Assembly: GCF_043729335.1 (NCBI RefSeq)
Contig: NZ_JAYTLQ010000026.1
Coordinates: 1 to 64,000 of the forward strand
DNA: 64,000 nt
From: Crenothrix sp043729335
Lineage (GTDB): Bacteria; Pseudomonadota; Gammaproteobacteria; Methylococcales; Methylomonadaceae
Direction: 5' to 3'
In this document: positions 44,185 through 53,446 of the stretch, one piece after another
Layout: each line of letters opens with the position of its first letter
How positions within the stretch are numbered: the first letter of the stretch is position 1
Made by a program: the position numbers and the translations under genes
Notes under the pieces: generated by a model
Databases searched by the model: none
The model's input: only the letters and a program-made list of their open reading frames with translations
Told to the model about the DNA's origin: nothing

Positions 44185-46596
44185 TTATGATTCAGTTTCG
44201 CTATTATGATGAAAGTCTTCATGGGTTTTAGGTGCAGATTCTGTAATCACTGGCGCTGGTGACGGCGATGCTACGGCGGCCGGAGCTTTCGGTGCTTCAG
44301 CAGGTTCGGTTTTGGTCATTCTTTCTGCAAAACCTGCGGCGTAAGTATTACTGGATGTTGAGCTTATTTCGGATGCACCTTCTTCGGAAGGAGTGGTTTC
44401 ACCGTTAAAGCCGGGGTCATTAGGATCGCGTTTTTTGTAATTGGGATTACGTGGCCGTCTGCGGTTTGGGCCTCTACGGGTATTATTTTTTCCGTTAGCG
44501 GGTTTGGCTTGTTGCTCAGTTGTTACTTCTTCCGTTGCTATGGTGTGGACAACTTCTTCAGTACCAGAAATCTGCGTGGGGATTTGTGCGGGAGCAGGAA
44601 TCGTCTCATGGTTTATGGCTTCCGGCTTTATGGTTTCCGGAACGGCAGACGGTAAGTTACGACGCACGTTTCTACCCAGTTCTCTAGGTTGGCGCGGTGG
44701 ACGATTTTCCTGAGGGGCTGCTTGCTCGGTTGGCTGTGATTGCGGTTGTGCGGGAGCCGGACGCTCTTTGCGATCATTTTGGCGCTTGTTTTTCTGGTTA
44801 CGCCTGTTGTTGCGATTTCTGTCGGGCTGGTGCGTTTCGCTAACCGTTTCGGCGGGTACATCGCTAGGCGAAGTAATTTCAACCGATATATCACCGACTT
44901 CAGATTCGCTGGGAGCGCCTACCAGCTTGTTCCAAAAGCGTTTAATCAGGCTTGCGGATTCATTTTTGTGCTGCATTGGCGCTGGCGCAGGAGAATCGTG
45001 TAAAAATTCTGTAATAACGGCTTTTTCAACACGGGGTTTTATTTGCTGTGCAAATTCAGGAACGGTAATGTCTTCGGCTTTAATTTGCAAATAGCTGGGT
45101 TTTTCAGGGCCGGTTTCTTTTTCCTTGATGCGCTCGATGTCGTAAGCCGGTGTTTCCAGGTGTCTGCTAGGCAAAATAACGATACTAACTTTTAAACGGT
45201 TTTCGATTTGTTCTATGGCACTGCGTTTTTCGTTTAACAAAAAGGTGGCGCATTCAATCGGCAAATGCGCAATCACTTTTTCGGTGCCTTTTTTCATGGC
45301 ATCTTCTTCAATAATGCGTAGCACCGAAAGGGCAACTGATTCCACATTACGGATAGTGCCTTGACCTTTACAACGCGGGCAGGGCAGTTGAGTAGAATCG
45401 CCTAAAGACGGCCGCATGCGCTGTCTGGACATTTCCAGTAAACCAAAGCGCGAAATGCGGCTGGTTTGTACGCGTGCACGGTCAATTTTTAACGCTTCGC
45501 GCAGGTGGTTTTCAACAGCACGCTGATTTTTATTGGACATCATGTCGATGAAGTCGATAACAAACAGTCCGCCTGAATCACGCAGTCTAAGTTGACGGGC
45601 AATTTCTTCAGCGGCTTCCAGGTTGGTATTTAGCGCGGTTTCTTCAATATCACTGCCTTTGGTAGCACGGGCAGAGTTAATGTCAATAGAGGTTAAGGCT
45701 TCGGTATGATCGATAACGATAGAACCGCCGGAAGGTAGTGACACTTCACGGCCATAAGCGATTTCAATCTGTGATTCGATCTGATAGCGGTTAAATAAGG
45801 GCACGACATCTTGATACAGTTTTGCCTTGGGCAAAAAGTGCGGCATGACTTGCTTTAAAAATTTTTGTACCAAGCCAAAAGCATCTTCATTATCGATCAG
45901 AATTTCGTCGATATTACCGCGTAAATGATCACGCAAGGCGCGGATGATGACGTTGCTTTCCTGGAATACCAGAAACGGTGCGGCTTGGTCATTGCAAGAG
46001 CGTTCAATGGCTTCCCACAGTTGCACCAGATAGTTTAAATCCCATTGCAGTTCTTCAGCGCTTTTGCCACAGCCTGCGGTTCTGACGATCAAGCCCATAT
46101 TTTCGGGGATATCCAGATTGGCCATAACTTCACGCAGGTCGTCACGCGTCTCGCCTTCAATGCGTCTTGAAATACCACCGGCCTTGGGGTTATTGGGCAT
46201 GAGCACTAAATAAGTACCGGCCAGACTGATGTATGTAGTTAGCGCCGCGCCTTTGTTGCCGCGTTCTTCTTTTTCAATCTGAACAACAATTTCCTGACCT
46301 TCTTTAATCAGGTCTTTAATGCCCAGGCGACGGCCATCATTTTCGGCATTGTCTTGAGGGTGTCTAAAAGCAGGAGATATTTCTTTAAACGGTAAAAAAC
46401 CGTGTTTATCGGCACCATAATTAATAAACGCAGCTTCTAAACTAGGTTCTACCCGAGTAATAATTCCTTTGTAAATGTTGGATTTCTTTTGTTCTTTCGA
46501 AGGTATTTCAATGTCAAAATCGTATAACTTTTGACCATCTACCAAAGCGACTCGCAGTTCTTCAGCCTGCGTAGCATTGATAAGCATTCTTTTCAT
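44185..46596 (-). CDS. rne: Ribonuclease E
   Basis: 803 residues (E. coli has 1061). The S1 domain lies at about 38-125 and the RNase E/G catalytic core has SIDINSARATKG near 310 and GGLFVIDFIDM near 350, the metal-binding Asp pair. The Zn-link CPRCKGQGTI is near 410. Beyond about residue 570 the protein is low-complexity: an Arg/Asn-rich stretch (RNRRNQKNKRQNDRK), then a Pro/Ala/Glu-rich tail. This shortened scaffold should carry RNA-binding and degradosome sites. Essential for mRNA turnover and rRNA/tRNA processing. Confidence 0.96.
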   Translation of the reverse strand: MKRMLINATQAEELRVALVDGQKLYDFDIEIPSKEQKKSNIYKGIITRVEPSLEAAFINYGADKHGFLPFKEISPAFRHPQDNAENDGRRLGIKDLIKEGQEIVVQIEKEERGNKGAALTTYISLAGTYLVLMPNNPKAGGISRRIEGETRDDLREVMANLDIPENMGLIVRTAGCGKSAEELQWDLNYLVQLWEAIERSCNDQAAPFLVFQESNVIIRALRDHLRGNIDEILIDNEDAFGLVQKFLKQVMPHFLPKAKLYQDVVPLFNRYQIESQIEIAYGREVSLPSGGSIVIDHTEALTSIDINSARATKGSDIEETALNTNLEAAEEIARQLRLRDSGGLFVIDFIDMMSNKNQRAVENHLREALKIDRARVQTSRISRFGLLEMSRQRMRPSLGDSTQLPCPRCKGQGTIRNVESVALSVLRIIEEDAMKKGTEKVIAHLPIECATFLLNEKRSAIEQIENRLKVSIVILPSRHLETPAYDIERIKEKETGPEKPSYLQIKAEDITVPEFAQQIKPRVEKAVITEFLHDSPAPAPMQHKNESASLIKRFWNKLVGAPSESEVGDISVEITSPSDVPAETVSETHQPDRNRNNRRNQKNKRQNDRKERPAPAQPQSQPTEQAAPQENRPPRQPRELGRNVRRNLPSAVPETIKPEAINHETIPAPAQIPTQISGTEEVVHTIATEEVTTEQQAKPANGKNNTRRGPNRRRPRNPNYKKRDPNDPGFNGETTPSEEGASEISSTSSNTYAAGFAERMTKTEPAEAPKAPAAVASPSPAPVITESAPKTHEDFHHNSETES

Positions 46597-47083
46597 GTTG
46601 TATCCTTGTAGTTTCCTGCTCCTTGATCAGATTTACTGATTGGGACTGGTTTTGGCGCATTGCTGTTTCTATAATGCAACACAGATTTCTGTGTATGGCC
46701 AATAACACAATCAACTTAGGTTTTTACGGCACAATTATGGCCGTCATCTGGGTGTTTAATCTGTGTGTTGCAACAGTGGTAGCAACCCGAGCTGCGCTAA
46801 GCAAATAAATATTCTTTTTGTCAGTCTTGCTTGTAAATTCTGTCTTAAACAGGATTTGTATCTCGTTCGTCATGGGTCGAACGCTAACCCGAAAATCTTA
46901 CAATGACCCTTGATCCGATAAATCAGGAAAAGTGGGCTTCCATTGTGTAGCTCAAATACGCCATGTATAAAATAGGCGTAGAGCTTCTATATTTTTGTTG
47001 TAGGCCTAACTAATATAACAACCTTATGGCTTAACATCAATTTAAACAATCAATTCTCGGCAGATGCTGATATTATTTACACT
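46597..47083. other. 487-bp divergent region between rne and rluC
   Basis: Expected to contain the long rne 5' leader (RNase E autoregulates through leader hairpins in enterobacteria) and the rluC promoter. A bulged hairpin at 46949-46985 is the clearest structure. I do not support a protein here. Confidence 0.55.
46949..46985. promoter_or_regulatory. Bulged hairpin in the rne-rluC divergent region
   Basis: AGCTC-AAA-TACGCC pairs with GGCGTA-GAGCT: an 11-bp stem with a 3-base bulge on one side and a 12-base loop. Read rightward it is followed by a T-rich stretch; read leftward it would lie in the rne leader, about 350-390 bases before the rne start. Either a leader element or a terminator-like element. 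Confidence 0.5.
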
Positions 47084-48043
47084 ATGAATACAGATACTCA
47101 AAACACCAAAAGCCAAGTTAAATTGTTTGAAGTTACCGATAACCATAGCGATCAGCGACTGGATAATTTTTTAATCACTTATTTAAAAGGTGTGCCTAAA
47201 AGCCATATCTATAGAATAGTCCGTAAAGGCGAAGTACGTGTAAATAAAGGCCGTGTAGACGTTAAATATCGTCTGGTTATTGGTGATATTGTCCGAATTC
47301 CGCCAATGAGGGTCGCAGAAACCAACGATGTTGTGTATGTTAAACAAAGTTTACGTGATGCCTTACAACAAGGCATTTTGTTTGAAGATGAGGGCTTTAT
47401 CGTTTTAAATAAGCCCGCAGGTTTTGCGGTACATGGTGGTACCGGTATAGATTCGGGGATTATCGAAGGTCTTCGTGTCATTCGACCTGAGGCGCATTTT
47501 TTGGAACTGGTGCATCGGCTCGATAGGGATACGTCGGGCTGCCTGATTATTGCCAAAAAACGCAGCGCACTGCGCAAATTACATGAATACTTCCGGACTG
47601 ATCAGGTGCAAAAGACTTATCTGGCGTTATTATCTGGGCAATGGGCACGCAAAAAACTGGTGGTGACCGCGCCGTTGCTGAAAAATATCAGTAAAGGTGG
47701 TGAGCGCATGGTAGTGATTAGTCAAGCGGGTAAAGAAGCGGAAACGCTATTTAGACGCTTGCGATTATTTGCGGATGCGACATTGGTTGAAGCCTCACCC
47801 AAAACGGGCCGTACCCATCAAATACGGGTTCATGCGGCGTCATTGGGACATCCCATCGTTGGTGACGAACGTTATGGACTGAATGACGTGAATAAAAACT
47901 TTAAACAAAGAGGCTATAATCGTATGTTTCTACATGCAGAAACCTTACGTTTTGAGCACCCTACTACCGGTGAACCTATGACATTTTCTGCACCGTTGCC
48001 ACAGCAATTACAAAGCCTGCTACAACATGAACAACAAGTTTGA
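47084..48043 (+). CDS. rluC: 23S rRNA pseudouridine synthase RluC
   Basis: 319 residues. An S4 RNA-binding domain (about 18-80) is followed by the RluA-type catalytic domain with the active Asp in HRLDRDTSGCLI near 145. GRTHQIRVHAASLGHPIVGDERYG near 245 is the C-terminal signature. It converts U955, U2504 and U2580 of 23S rRNA. Divergent from rne, as in E. coli, and overlaps the HAD gene by 17 bases. Confidence 0.94.
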   Translation: MNTDTQNTKSQVKLFEVTDNHSDQRLDNFLITYLKGVPKSHIYRIVRKGEVRVNKGRVDVKYRLVIGDIVRIPPMRVAETNDVVYVKQSLRDALQQGILFEDEGFIVLNKPAGFAVHGGTGIDSGIIEGLRVIRPEAHFLELVHRLDRDTSGCLIIAKKRSALRKLHEYFRTDQVQKTYLALLSGQWARKKLVVTAPLLKNISKGGERMVVISQAGKEAETLFRRLRLFADATLVEASPKTGRTHQIRVHAASLGHPIVGDERYGLNDVNKNFKQRGYNRMFLHAETLRFEHPTTGEPMTFSAPLPQQLQSLLQHEQQV

Positions 48044-48674
48044 TTTAATCATATTCGATTGGGATGGCACTCTCATTAATTCCATAGACTGGATTGCCCA
48101 TTGTTTACAAAAAGCTGGGCAGGTGTGTGGCTTTATTATTCCTGAACTACAAGAAGCTAAAAATGTCATTGGTTTGAGTATTCACCACGCCATGCTAGCC
48201 TTGTTTCCTGATGCCGATAAAATAATTCTGGAAAAACTGGTGGATTGTTACAGCCAGGAATATTTTTCCAAGCAATTAAGTCGCGATGATTTTTTCCCGG
48301 GCGTATATGACATGCTGCTGCATCTCAAACAATCGGGTTACCAGCTGGCGGTGGCAACCGGCAAAAATAGGCTAGGGCTGGAACAAGCCTTGTCAGCTAC
48401 CGATACCCGCGATTTATTTTGCGTGACGCGTTGTGCAGATGAAACCGCATCAAAACCTGATCCTAAGATGTTACATGAAATTATGGATCATACTAATACA
48501 GCTAAACACCGGACGTTAATGGTAGGGGATTCTGTCCACGATTTGCAAATGGCAAGCAATGCTCAAATTGTTTCTGTCGGGGTATTATGCGGTTCGCATA
48601 CCGAAGATTTTTTACAACAACATAATCCGTTGGCCTGTTTGCGGCAGCCGACGGAATTACTGGATTTTATTTAG
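48027..48674 (+). CDS. HAD-superfamily phosphatase (Gph-like)
   Basis: 215 residues. HAD motif I IIFDWDGTLINS near 9-18 with both Asp, cap domain, motif II VATGKN near 110, motif III SKPDPKML near 145 and motif IV MVGDSVHDLQMA near 170. Related to phosphoglycolate phosphatase; the substrate is unknown. It is commonly encoded between rluC and sppA in gammaproteobacteria, and the three form one operon here. Confidence 0.9.
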   Translation: MNNKFDLIIFDWDGTLINSIDWIAHCLQKAGQVCGFIIPELQEAKNVIGLSIHHAMLALFPDADKIILEKLVDCYSQEYFSKQLSRDDFFPGVYDMLLHLKQSGYQLAVATGKNRLGLEQALSATDTRDLFCVTRCADETASKPDPKMLHEIMDHTNTAKHRTLMVGDSVHDLQMASNAQIVSVGVLCGSHTEDFLQQHNPLACLRQPTELLDFI

Positions 48675-48686
48675 GTTTAACAACGA

Positions 48687-49658
48687 ATGGATAATCAACA
48701 AGATAATCAAGTTAAGACGGGCAGTTCTCAACAACCGGGTTGGGAGCGTGAAATTGTTGAAAAACTGGCTTTTGCAGCCATCACTGAACAAAGAAGAACA
48801 CGGCGCTGGGGCATTTTTTTTAAAGCGATAGTATTTTCGTACTTGCTGATAATGTTTGGTGTATTGATGTACCCAAAAATTAAAAATGACGTGGGTGCGG
48901 GCAATGATCACACGGCAGTTATTGATGTCGTGGGAGTTATTGCCGAAGACCAGGCTGCTAATGCCGATAGCATTATTCAAAGCCTGCGCGAAGCGGCAAA
49001 AGACAAGCATACCAAGGGTATTATTTTACATGCCAACTCACCCGGTGGCAGTCCGGTTCAGTCCTCTTACGTGTATGAAGAGATTAAGGTGATTAAGAAA
49101 GAACACCCGGGAATGCCGATTTACACTGTAGTCAGTGATATCTGTGCATCAGGTTGTTATTTTATTGCTTCTGCAACCGATAAGATTTTTGTTAATCCGT
49201 CCAGCTTGATAGGTTCTATTGGTGTCATTATGGATGGCTTCGGTTTTGTAGATGTTATGCAAAAACTGGGTGTGGAACGCCGATTGATTATCGCAGGTGC
49301 GCATAAAGCTTTGCTGGATCCTTTTTCGGCCTCTAAACCCGATGAAAAACAGTTCATGCAAGGTTTGATCGATCAAGTGCACCAGCAATTTATTGCCGCC
49401 GTAAAAAATGGCCGAGGCAATAAGTTAAAGGAAACCCCCGATACTTTTTCCGGGCTGGTATGGACCGGTGAAGAGGGCATAAAAAACGGTATCGCGGATG
49501 CGGTAGGTACGCAAGATTCTGTCGCCAAAAGCATTGGGGCTAAAAAACTGGTTGATTTTACCGAGCAAGGCCGTTTGATTGACAGATTGGCCGGTAAGTT
49601 GGGCGCGTCTTTTGCCCATAGCGTCAGTAGCTTTGCAAAAGATGTGTCGTTACGTTAA
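48687..49658 (+). CDS. sppA: Signal peptide peptidase SppA, short form (S49)
   Basis: 323 residues. N-terminal membrane anchor at about 45-65, then one S49 protease domain. The nucleophile Ser is in DICASGCYFIASA near 155 (ASGGYY is usual) and the putative general-base Lys is in AGAHKALLDPFS near 208. It cleaves residual signal peptides in the membrane. 12 bases after the HAD gene. Confidence 0.93.
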   Translation: MDNQQDNQVKTGSSQQPGWEREIVEKLAFAAITEQRRTRRWGIFFKAIVFSYLLIMFGVLMYPKIKNDVGAGNDHTAVIDVVGVIAEDQAANADSIIQSLREAAKDKHTKGIILHANSPGGSPVQSSYVYEEIKVIKKEHPGMPIYTVVSDICASGCYFIASATDKIFVNPSSLIGSIGVIMDGFGFVDVMQKLGVERRLIIAGAHKALLDPFSASKPDEKQFMQGLIDQVHQQFIAAVKNGRGNKLKETPDTFSGLVWTGEEGIKNGIADAVGTQDSVAKSIGAKKLVDFTEQGRLIDRLAGKLGASFAHSVSSFAKDVSLR

Positions 49659-49795
49659 TAATTCAGGCTGGATTCAGGCTATCTGGTTAATATGACTCAT
49701 GCCTGAAACCCCAGTAATATATCTTGCTAAACGCTTTGTTTGGATTTATGCAAGGCGTATTACTCGGGGGATGGAAGGCGCATACTTAACTGGAT

Positions 49796-50059
49796 ATGAT
49801 CATGAAGAGCGCGATTAAAGTTGTTATATTGTTTTTTTTAGCTTCAAGCCTTTGTTTTTCTGAAGGCGAGAATATTTTGACGCGTGTCAGCCTGGATCAG
49901 GCGACCCAACAGATTTTAAGCATGGCCAATCATAAGGTTTTGGGAGCAACAACCGAAATTCTTGAGGGTAAAGAGGTTCATATTATTAAGGTGTTAGATG
50001 CCGATGGCTGGATTAAATTTTATAAGATTGATGCGGAAACAGGTATTCTAATCAGCTAG
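49796..50059 (+). CDS. PepSY-domain periplasmic protein
   Basis: 87 residues: signal peptide (about 1-22), then a PepSY-like region with VSLDQATQQILSMANHKVLGATTE and a C-terminal IDAETGILIS. Small PepSY proteins often precede OmpR-type two-component systems and are thought to modulate the sensor. The response regulator starts 27 bases downstream. Confidence 0.8.
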   Translation: MIMKSAIKVVILFFLASSLCFSEGENILTRVSLDQATQQILSMANHKVLGATTEILEGKEVHIIKVLDADGWIKFYKIDAETGILIS

Positions 50060-50085
50060 CCGCTGGCATAAACAAGGGAGTTAAT

Positions 50086-50763
50086 ATGCGCATTCTTATT
50101 GTTGAAGATGAGATGGTCCTCGCTAAACAAATTGATAAATATCTGAGTGACAAAGGTTTTGCAGTTGATGTCGCCAATAACGGTAGTGAAGGTTACTTTA
50201 TGGGGAAGGAATATCCTATAGATGCTGCTGTGATTGATATTGGTTTGCCGGATTTTTCGGGTATTGAGCTGATCAAACGCTTGCGTAAAGACAATGTAGT
50301 AACGCCTATACTTATTCTAACGGCCAGAAGCCGCTGGCAGGAAAAAGTAGAAGGCTTAGAAGCGGGCGCTGATGACTATTTAGTCAAGCCTTTTCATTAT
50401 GAAGAATTGCTGGCACGTCTAAACGCTTTATTACGGCGATCAATGGGATTGTCGCATCCTGTGTTAACCCATGACAATATTACCCTTGATACCGTAACAC
50501 AAGAAGTATTGGTATCCGGTGAAAAGCTCGAGCTGACCGCTTTTGAGTATAAGGTGCTGGAGTATTTAATGTTTCACAAAGGTCAGTTAATTTCCAAATC
50601 TGTGCTGACCGCGCATATTTACGATGAAGAGTTTGACCGCGACAGCAATGTGATTGAAGTGTTTATTGGGCGGTTAAGAAAAAAACTCGATCCAGATGGC
50701 AGCCGCAAGCCAATTGAAACCTTACGCGGTCGCGGCTATAGAATTCCTGATGAGATTAGTTGA
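50086..50763 (+). CDS. OmpR/PhoP-family response regulator
   Basis: 225 residues. Receiver domain with acidic pocket EDE near 8-10, phospho-acceptor Asp in VIDIGLPD near 51 and Lys in LVKPF near 102. The C-terminal OmpR-type winged helix (about 130-222) has the recognition helix DSNVIEVFIGRLRKKL. It pairs with the kinase 48 bases downstream. Confidence 0.95.
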   Translation: MRILIVEDEMVLAKQIDKYLSDKGFAVDVANNGSEGYFMGKEYPIDAAVIDIGLPDFSGIELIKRLRKDNVVTPILILTARSRWQEKVEGLEAGADDYLVKPFHYEELLARLNALLRRSMGLSHPVLTHDNITLDTVTQEVLVSGEKLELTAFEYKVLEYLMFHKGQLISKSVLTAHIYDEEFDRDSNVIEVFIGRLRKKLDPDGSRKPIETLRGRGYRIPDEIS

Positions 50764-50811
50764 TGTCCCCTGTGCTGTTGGCAGCGTTTTTGTTCATCAT
50801 CCATTTGAGTT

Positions 50812-52158
50812 ATGAAGGCTAAATCATTAAGCTTTCGGCTGGTGGTTTCTGAAGGCTTGGTATTAATTGCTTTCTTTGCTCTGGTAACGTTGGTGTTAGA
50901 GCAAAGTTTTCGCGAAAGTGCCGAGCAAGCCTTACAGGAGCGTTTGCAGATTCATGTCTATGCCTTATTATCTTCTGTTGATCTGAATAATTCCGGACAA
51001 TTAAAAATGCCCGCCACTTTGCCGGAACCGCGTTTTGCCAGCCCAGGTTCTGGTTTGTATGGGTTTATTCAGCAACCTAAGAAAAAAAATTTGGTGTGGC
51101 GTTCACCTTCGGCGATTGGTTTAGACGTTATCGATCCCCCTAAACTCAAAGCCGGTAAATCGGCTTTTTTGCTTGAAAAGCACAAGCGTTATGCCTTGCA
51201 TTATGATGTGGTCTGGAAAAATATTGCTGGTATTGAACGTGAATATGTCTTTACTGTCTCCGAGGATGCTCAGTTTGTGACCGATCAGGTGCAGCGCTTT
51301 AGGGCGACCTTAAGATTTTGGTTGTTAATTATTGGCATCGTGTTGGTATTCATTCAGTTTAGCTTGTTGCGCTGGAGTTTAAAACCCTTGCGCATTATCG
51401 CGCACGATCTTGAAGCCATTGAAAAAGGTAAAAAAACCCATCTGGATGGCGAATATCCGGTCGAGTTGCAAGGCCTAGCCGGAAACCTGAATGTGTTTAT
51501 TAACCATGAGCGGGCGCATCTGGAACGTTACCGCAATACGCTCGCCGATTTGGCGCACAGCTTAAAAACTCCGCTGGCCATCTTGCAAGGCTGTACTGAA
51601 TCTTTCAGCGATAATAAAGATACGGTACAAGAACAAATTTCCCGCATGAATAAAATTGTCGAATATCAGTTACAACGTGCTGCTGCCAAAGGTGAGCAAC
51701 ATACCAGTAAATCGGTGGATTTGTCGGATGTCATCAATAAAATACACTTGTCCTTATCTAAGGTATACATCGACAAGAACATTGTGTTTGATATTGTTAT
51801 TCCCGATCTATGTCAGGTTTATTGCGAGGAAGGTGATATCTACGAAATTGTCGGCAATTTAATGGATAATGCCTGCAAATGGTGTCATAAAGCCGTTAAG
51901 GTGAGTATCTTGCTAGATCAACGCAAGGCTAGGCGCAATTTTTCGGTAATGTTGCAGATAGAAGATGATGGTCCCGGTATTCCGGTGGGTAAGTTTAATG
52001 ATATTTTAAAACGGGGTGTGCGTGCTGATCAAAACATCCATGGCCATGGCATTGGCGTATCGGTGGTGGCCGAGTTAGTTGGGCTTTTGGGCGGAAAATT
52101 GGAAGGCGGTGAAAGCACTGTGCTAAAGGGAATGCGCTGGAGTGTTTATTTACCTTAG
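50812..52158 (+). CDS. PhoQ-like sensor histidine kinase
   Basis: 448 residues. TM1 about 8-28, periplasmic sensor about 29-165 and TM2 about 168-188. A HAMP-like linker is followed by the phosphorylated His in LADLAHSLKTPLAILQ near 249. Catalytic domain: N box NLMDNACKWC near 350, G1 EDDGPGIP near 385 and G2 GHGIGVSVV near 412. The pattern resembles PhoQ/QseC-type sensors. The ligand is not evident. Confidence 0.93.
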   Translation: MKAKSLSFRLVVSEGLVLIAFFALVTLVLEQSFRESAEQALQERLQIHVYALLSSVDLNNSGQLKMPATLPEPRFASPGSGLYGFIQQPKKKNLVWRSPSAIGLDVIDPPKLKAGKSAFLLEKHKRYALHYDVVWKNIAGIEREYVFTVSEDAQFVTDQVQRFRATLRFWLLIIGIVLVFIQFSLLRWSLKPLRIIAHDLEAIEKGKKTHLDGEYPVELQGLAGNLNVFINHERAHLERYRNTLADLAHSLKTPLAILQGCTESFSDNKDTVQEQISRMNKIVEYQLQRAAAKGEQHTSKSVDLSDVINKIHLSLSKVYIDKNIVFDIVIPDLCQVYCEEGDIYEIVGNLMDNACKWCHKAVKVSILLDQRKARRNFSVMLQIEDDGPGIPVGKFNDILKRGVRADQNIHGHGIGVSVVAELVGLLGGKLEGGESTVLKGMRWSVYLP

Positions 52159-52242
52159 CCATTATTGGGTTAATAGGTAATTAACATCGACAAAAATAAT
52201 TAAGGCGACATCTGTCGACATGAGTCTGGAACAAAACTTTTT

Positions 52243-53187
52243 ATGAAAATTGCCATACTGTCCCGGAATCCAAAATTGTATTCTACTACCCGATTAGTCG
52301 AAGCGGCTACCGCACGCGGCCATGAAGTACGGGTGCTTGATGTATTACGCTGTTATATGAATATCACCTCATATAACCCCTCCATACATTATCGCGGTGA
52401 AGCGTTGACGGGTTTTGATGCCGTTATTCCGCGTATTGGCGCATCGGTTACTTTTTATGGCACAGCGGTATTACGCCAGTTTGAAATGATGAATGTGTAT
52501 CCGCTGAATGAATCAGTGGCGATTTCCCGTTCACGCGACAAGCTGCGCTCGATCCAGTTGCTGGCGCGTAAAGGTATCGGTTTGCCGGTAACGGGGTTTG
52601 CCCATAATCCGGATGACATTGCCGATTTAATCGCACAAGTAGGTGGCGCGCCGCTGGTGATTAAGTTATTGCAAGGCACGCAGGGCATTGGTGTGGTTTT
52701 AGCCGAAACGCATAATGCTGCCGAAAGTGTCATCCAGGCGTTTATGGGGCTGAATGCCAATATTATGATTCAGGAATTTATTAAAGAAGCGGATGGCAGT
52801 GATATTCGCTGTTTTGTGGTGGGCGATAAGGTGGTTGCCGCCATGAAGCGTCAAGGTGCGCCGGGCGAATTTCGCTCAAATTTGCATCGGGGTGGTTCGG
52901 CAACGTTGGTGCGCTTAAGCCCTGAAGAACGTTCTACTGCGGTGCGTGCTGCCAAAATTATGGGGCTTAATGTCTGCGGTGTGGATATGCTCCGTTCCAA
53001 TCATGGTTCTGTGGTAATGGAGGTGAATTCATCGCCAGGATTACGAGGCATTGAAGATGTCTGTGGCAAAGATATTGCCGGTATGATGATTGAGTTTATT
53101 GAGTGCCGACTTAAATCATTGGAGACTGCCAAGCAAGATTCATCCGGCCAAACACCTACGCGTACGCGTACGCGTGGTAAAGGGTAA
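52243..53187 (+). CDS. rimK: ATP-grasp glutamate ligase RimK
   Basis: 314 residues. N-terminal SRNPKLYSTTRLVEAA, ATP-grasp motifs PLVIKLLQGTQGIGVVL near 140, EFIKEADGSDIRCFVV near 180 and VMEVNSSPGLRGIE near 262. RimK adds glutamates to the C-terminus of ribosomal protein S6. The gene ends in a 3-copy hexamer repeat encoding TRTRTR, a tail that seems to be a local expansion. Confidence 0.92.
   Translation: MKIAILSRNPKLYSTTRLVEAATARGHEVRVLDVLRCYMNITSYNPSIHYRGEALTGFDAVIPRIGASVTFYGTAVLRQFEMMNVYPLNESVAISRSRDKLRSIQLLARKGIGLPVTGFAHNPDDIADLIAQVGGAPLVIKLLQGTQGIGVVLAETHNAAESVIQAFMGLNANIMIQEFIKEADGSDIRCFVVGDKVVAAMKRQGAPGEFRSNLHRGGSATLVRLSPEERSTAVRAAKIMGLNVCGVDMLRSNHGSVVMEVNSSPGLRGIEDVCGKDIAGMMIEFIECRLKSLETAKQDSSGQTPTRTRTRGKG
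53157..53175 (+). repeat. Tandem TACGCG hexamer (3 copies)
   Basis: TACGCGTACGCGTACGCGT at the 3' end of rimK encodes the Thr-Arg repeats of its tail. A short in-frame tandem repeat, possibly variable in copy number between strains. Confidence 0.7.
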
Positions 53188-53446
53188 GTTGTTACGGCGC
53201 AAGAATTCAGGGGTGACACATCAGCTCACCGATGCTGGCGACGCGCCCAACACATCGTGTGCGCCAACGCCCATCAGGGCTCCTGTCTAAAGCTATACCG
53301 GATTGTAACACAACAAAAACGCCTGCCGTTTGGTAGGTTGGCTTCAGGTAAGCATTGGGTTGCCGGATAGGGTGCATACGGGTTTTTAGTTTTTTAGCTT
53401 GCGTAGATGGGCACACTGCGCTTTGCACATCCTATAGTTGTATTTA

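Noticed and set aside
46623..46808. 61-codon rightward frame with a hydrophobic C-terminal half, opposite the rne leader
   Set aside because: No ribosome site before its ATGs, overlaps the expected rne 5' leader, and the sequence has no family feel. Kept as non-coding.
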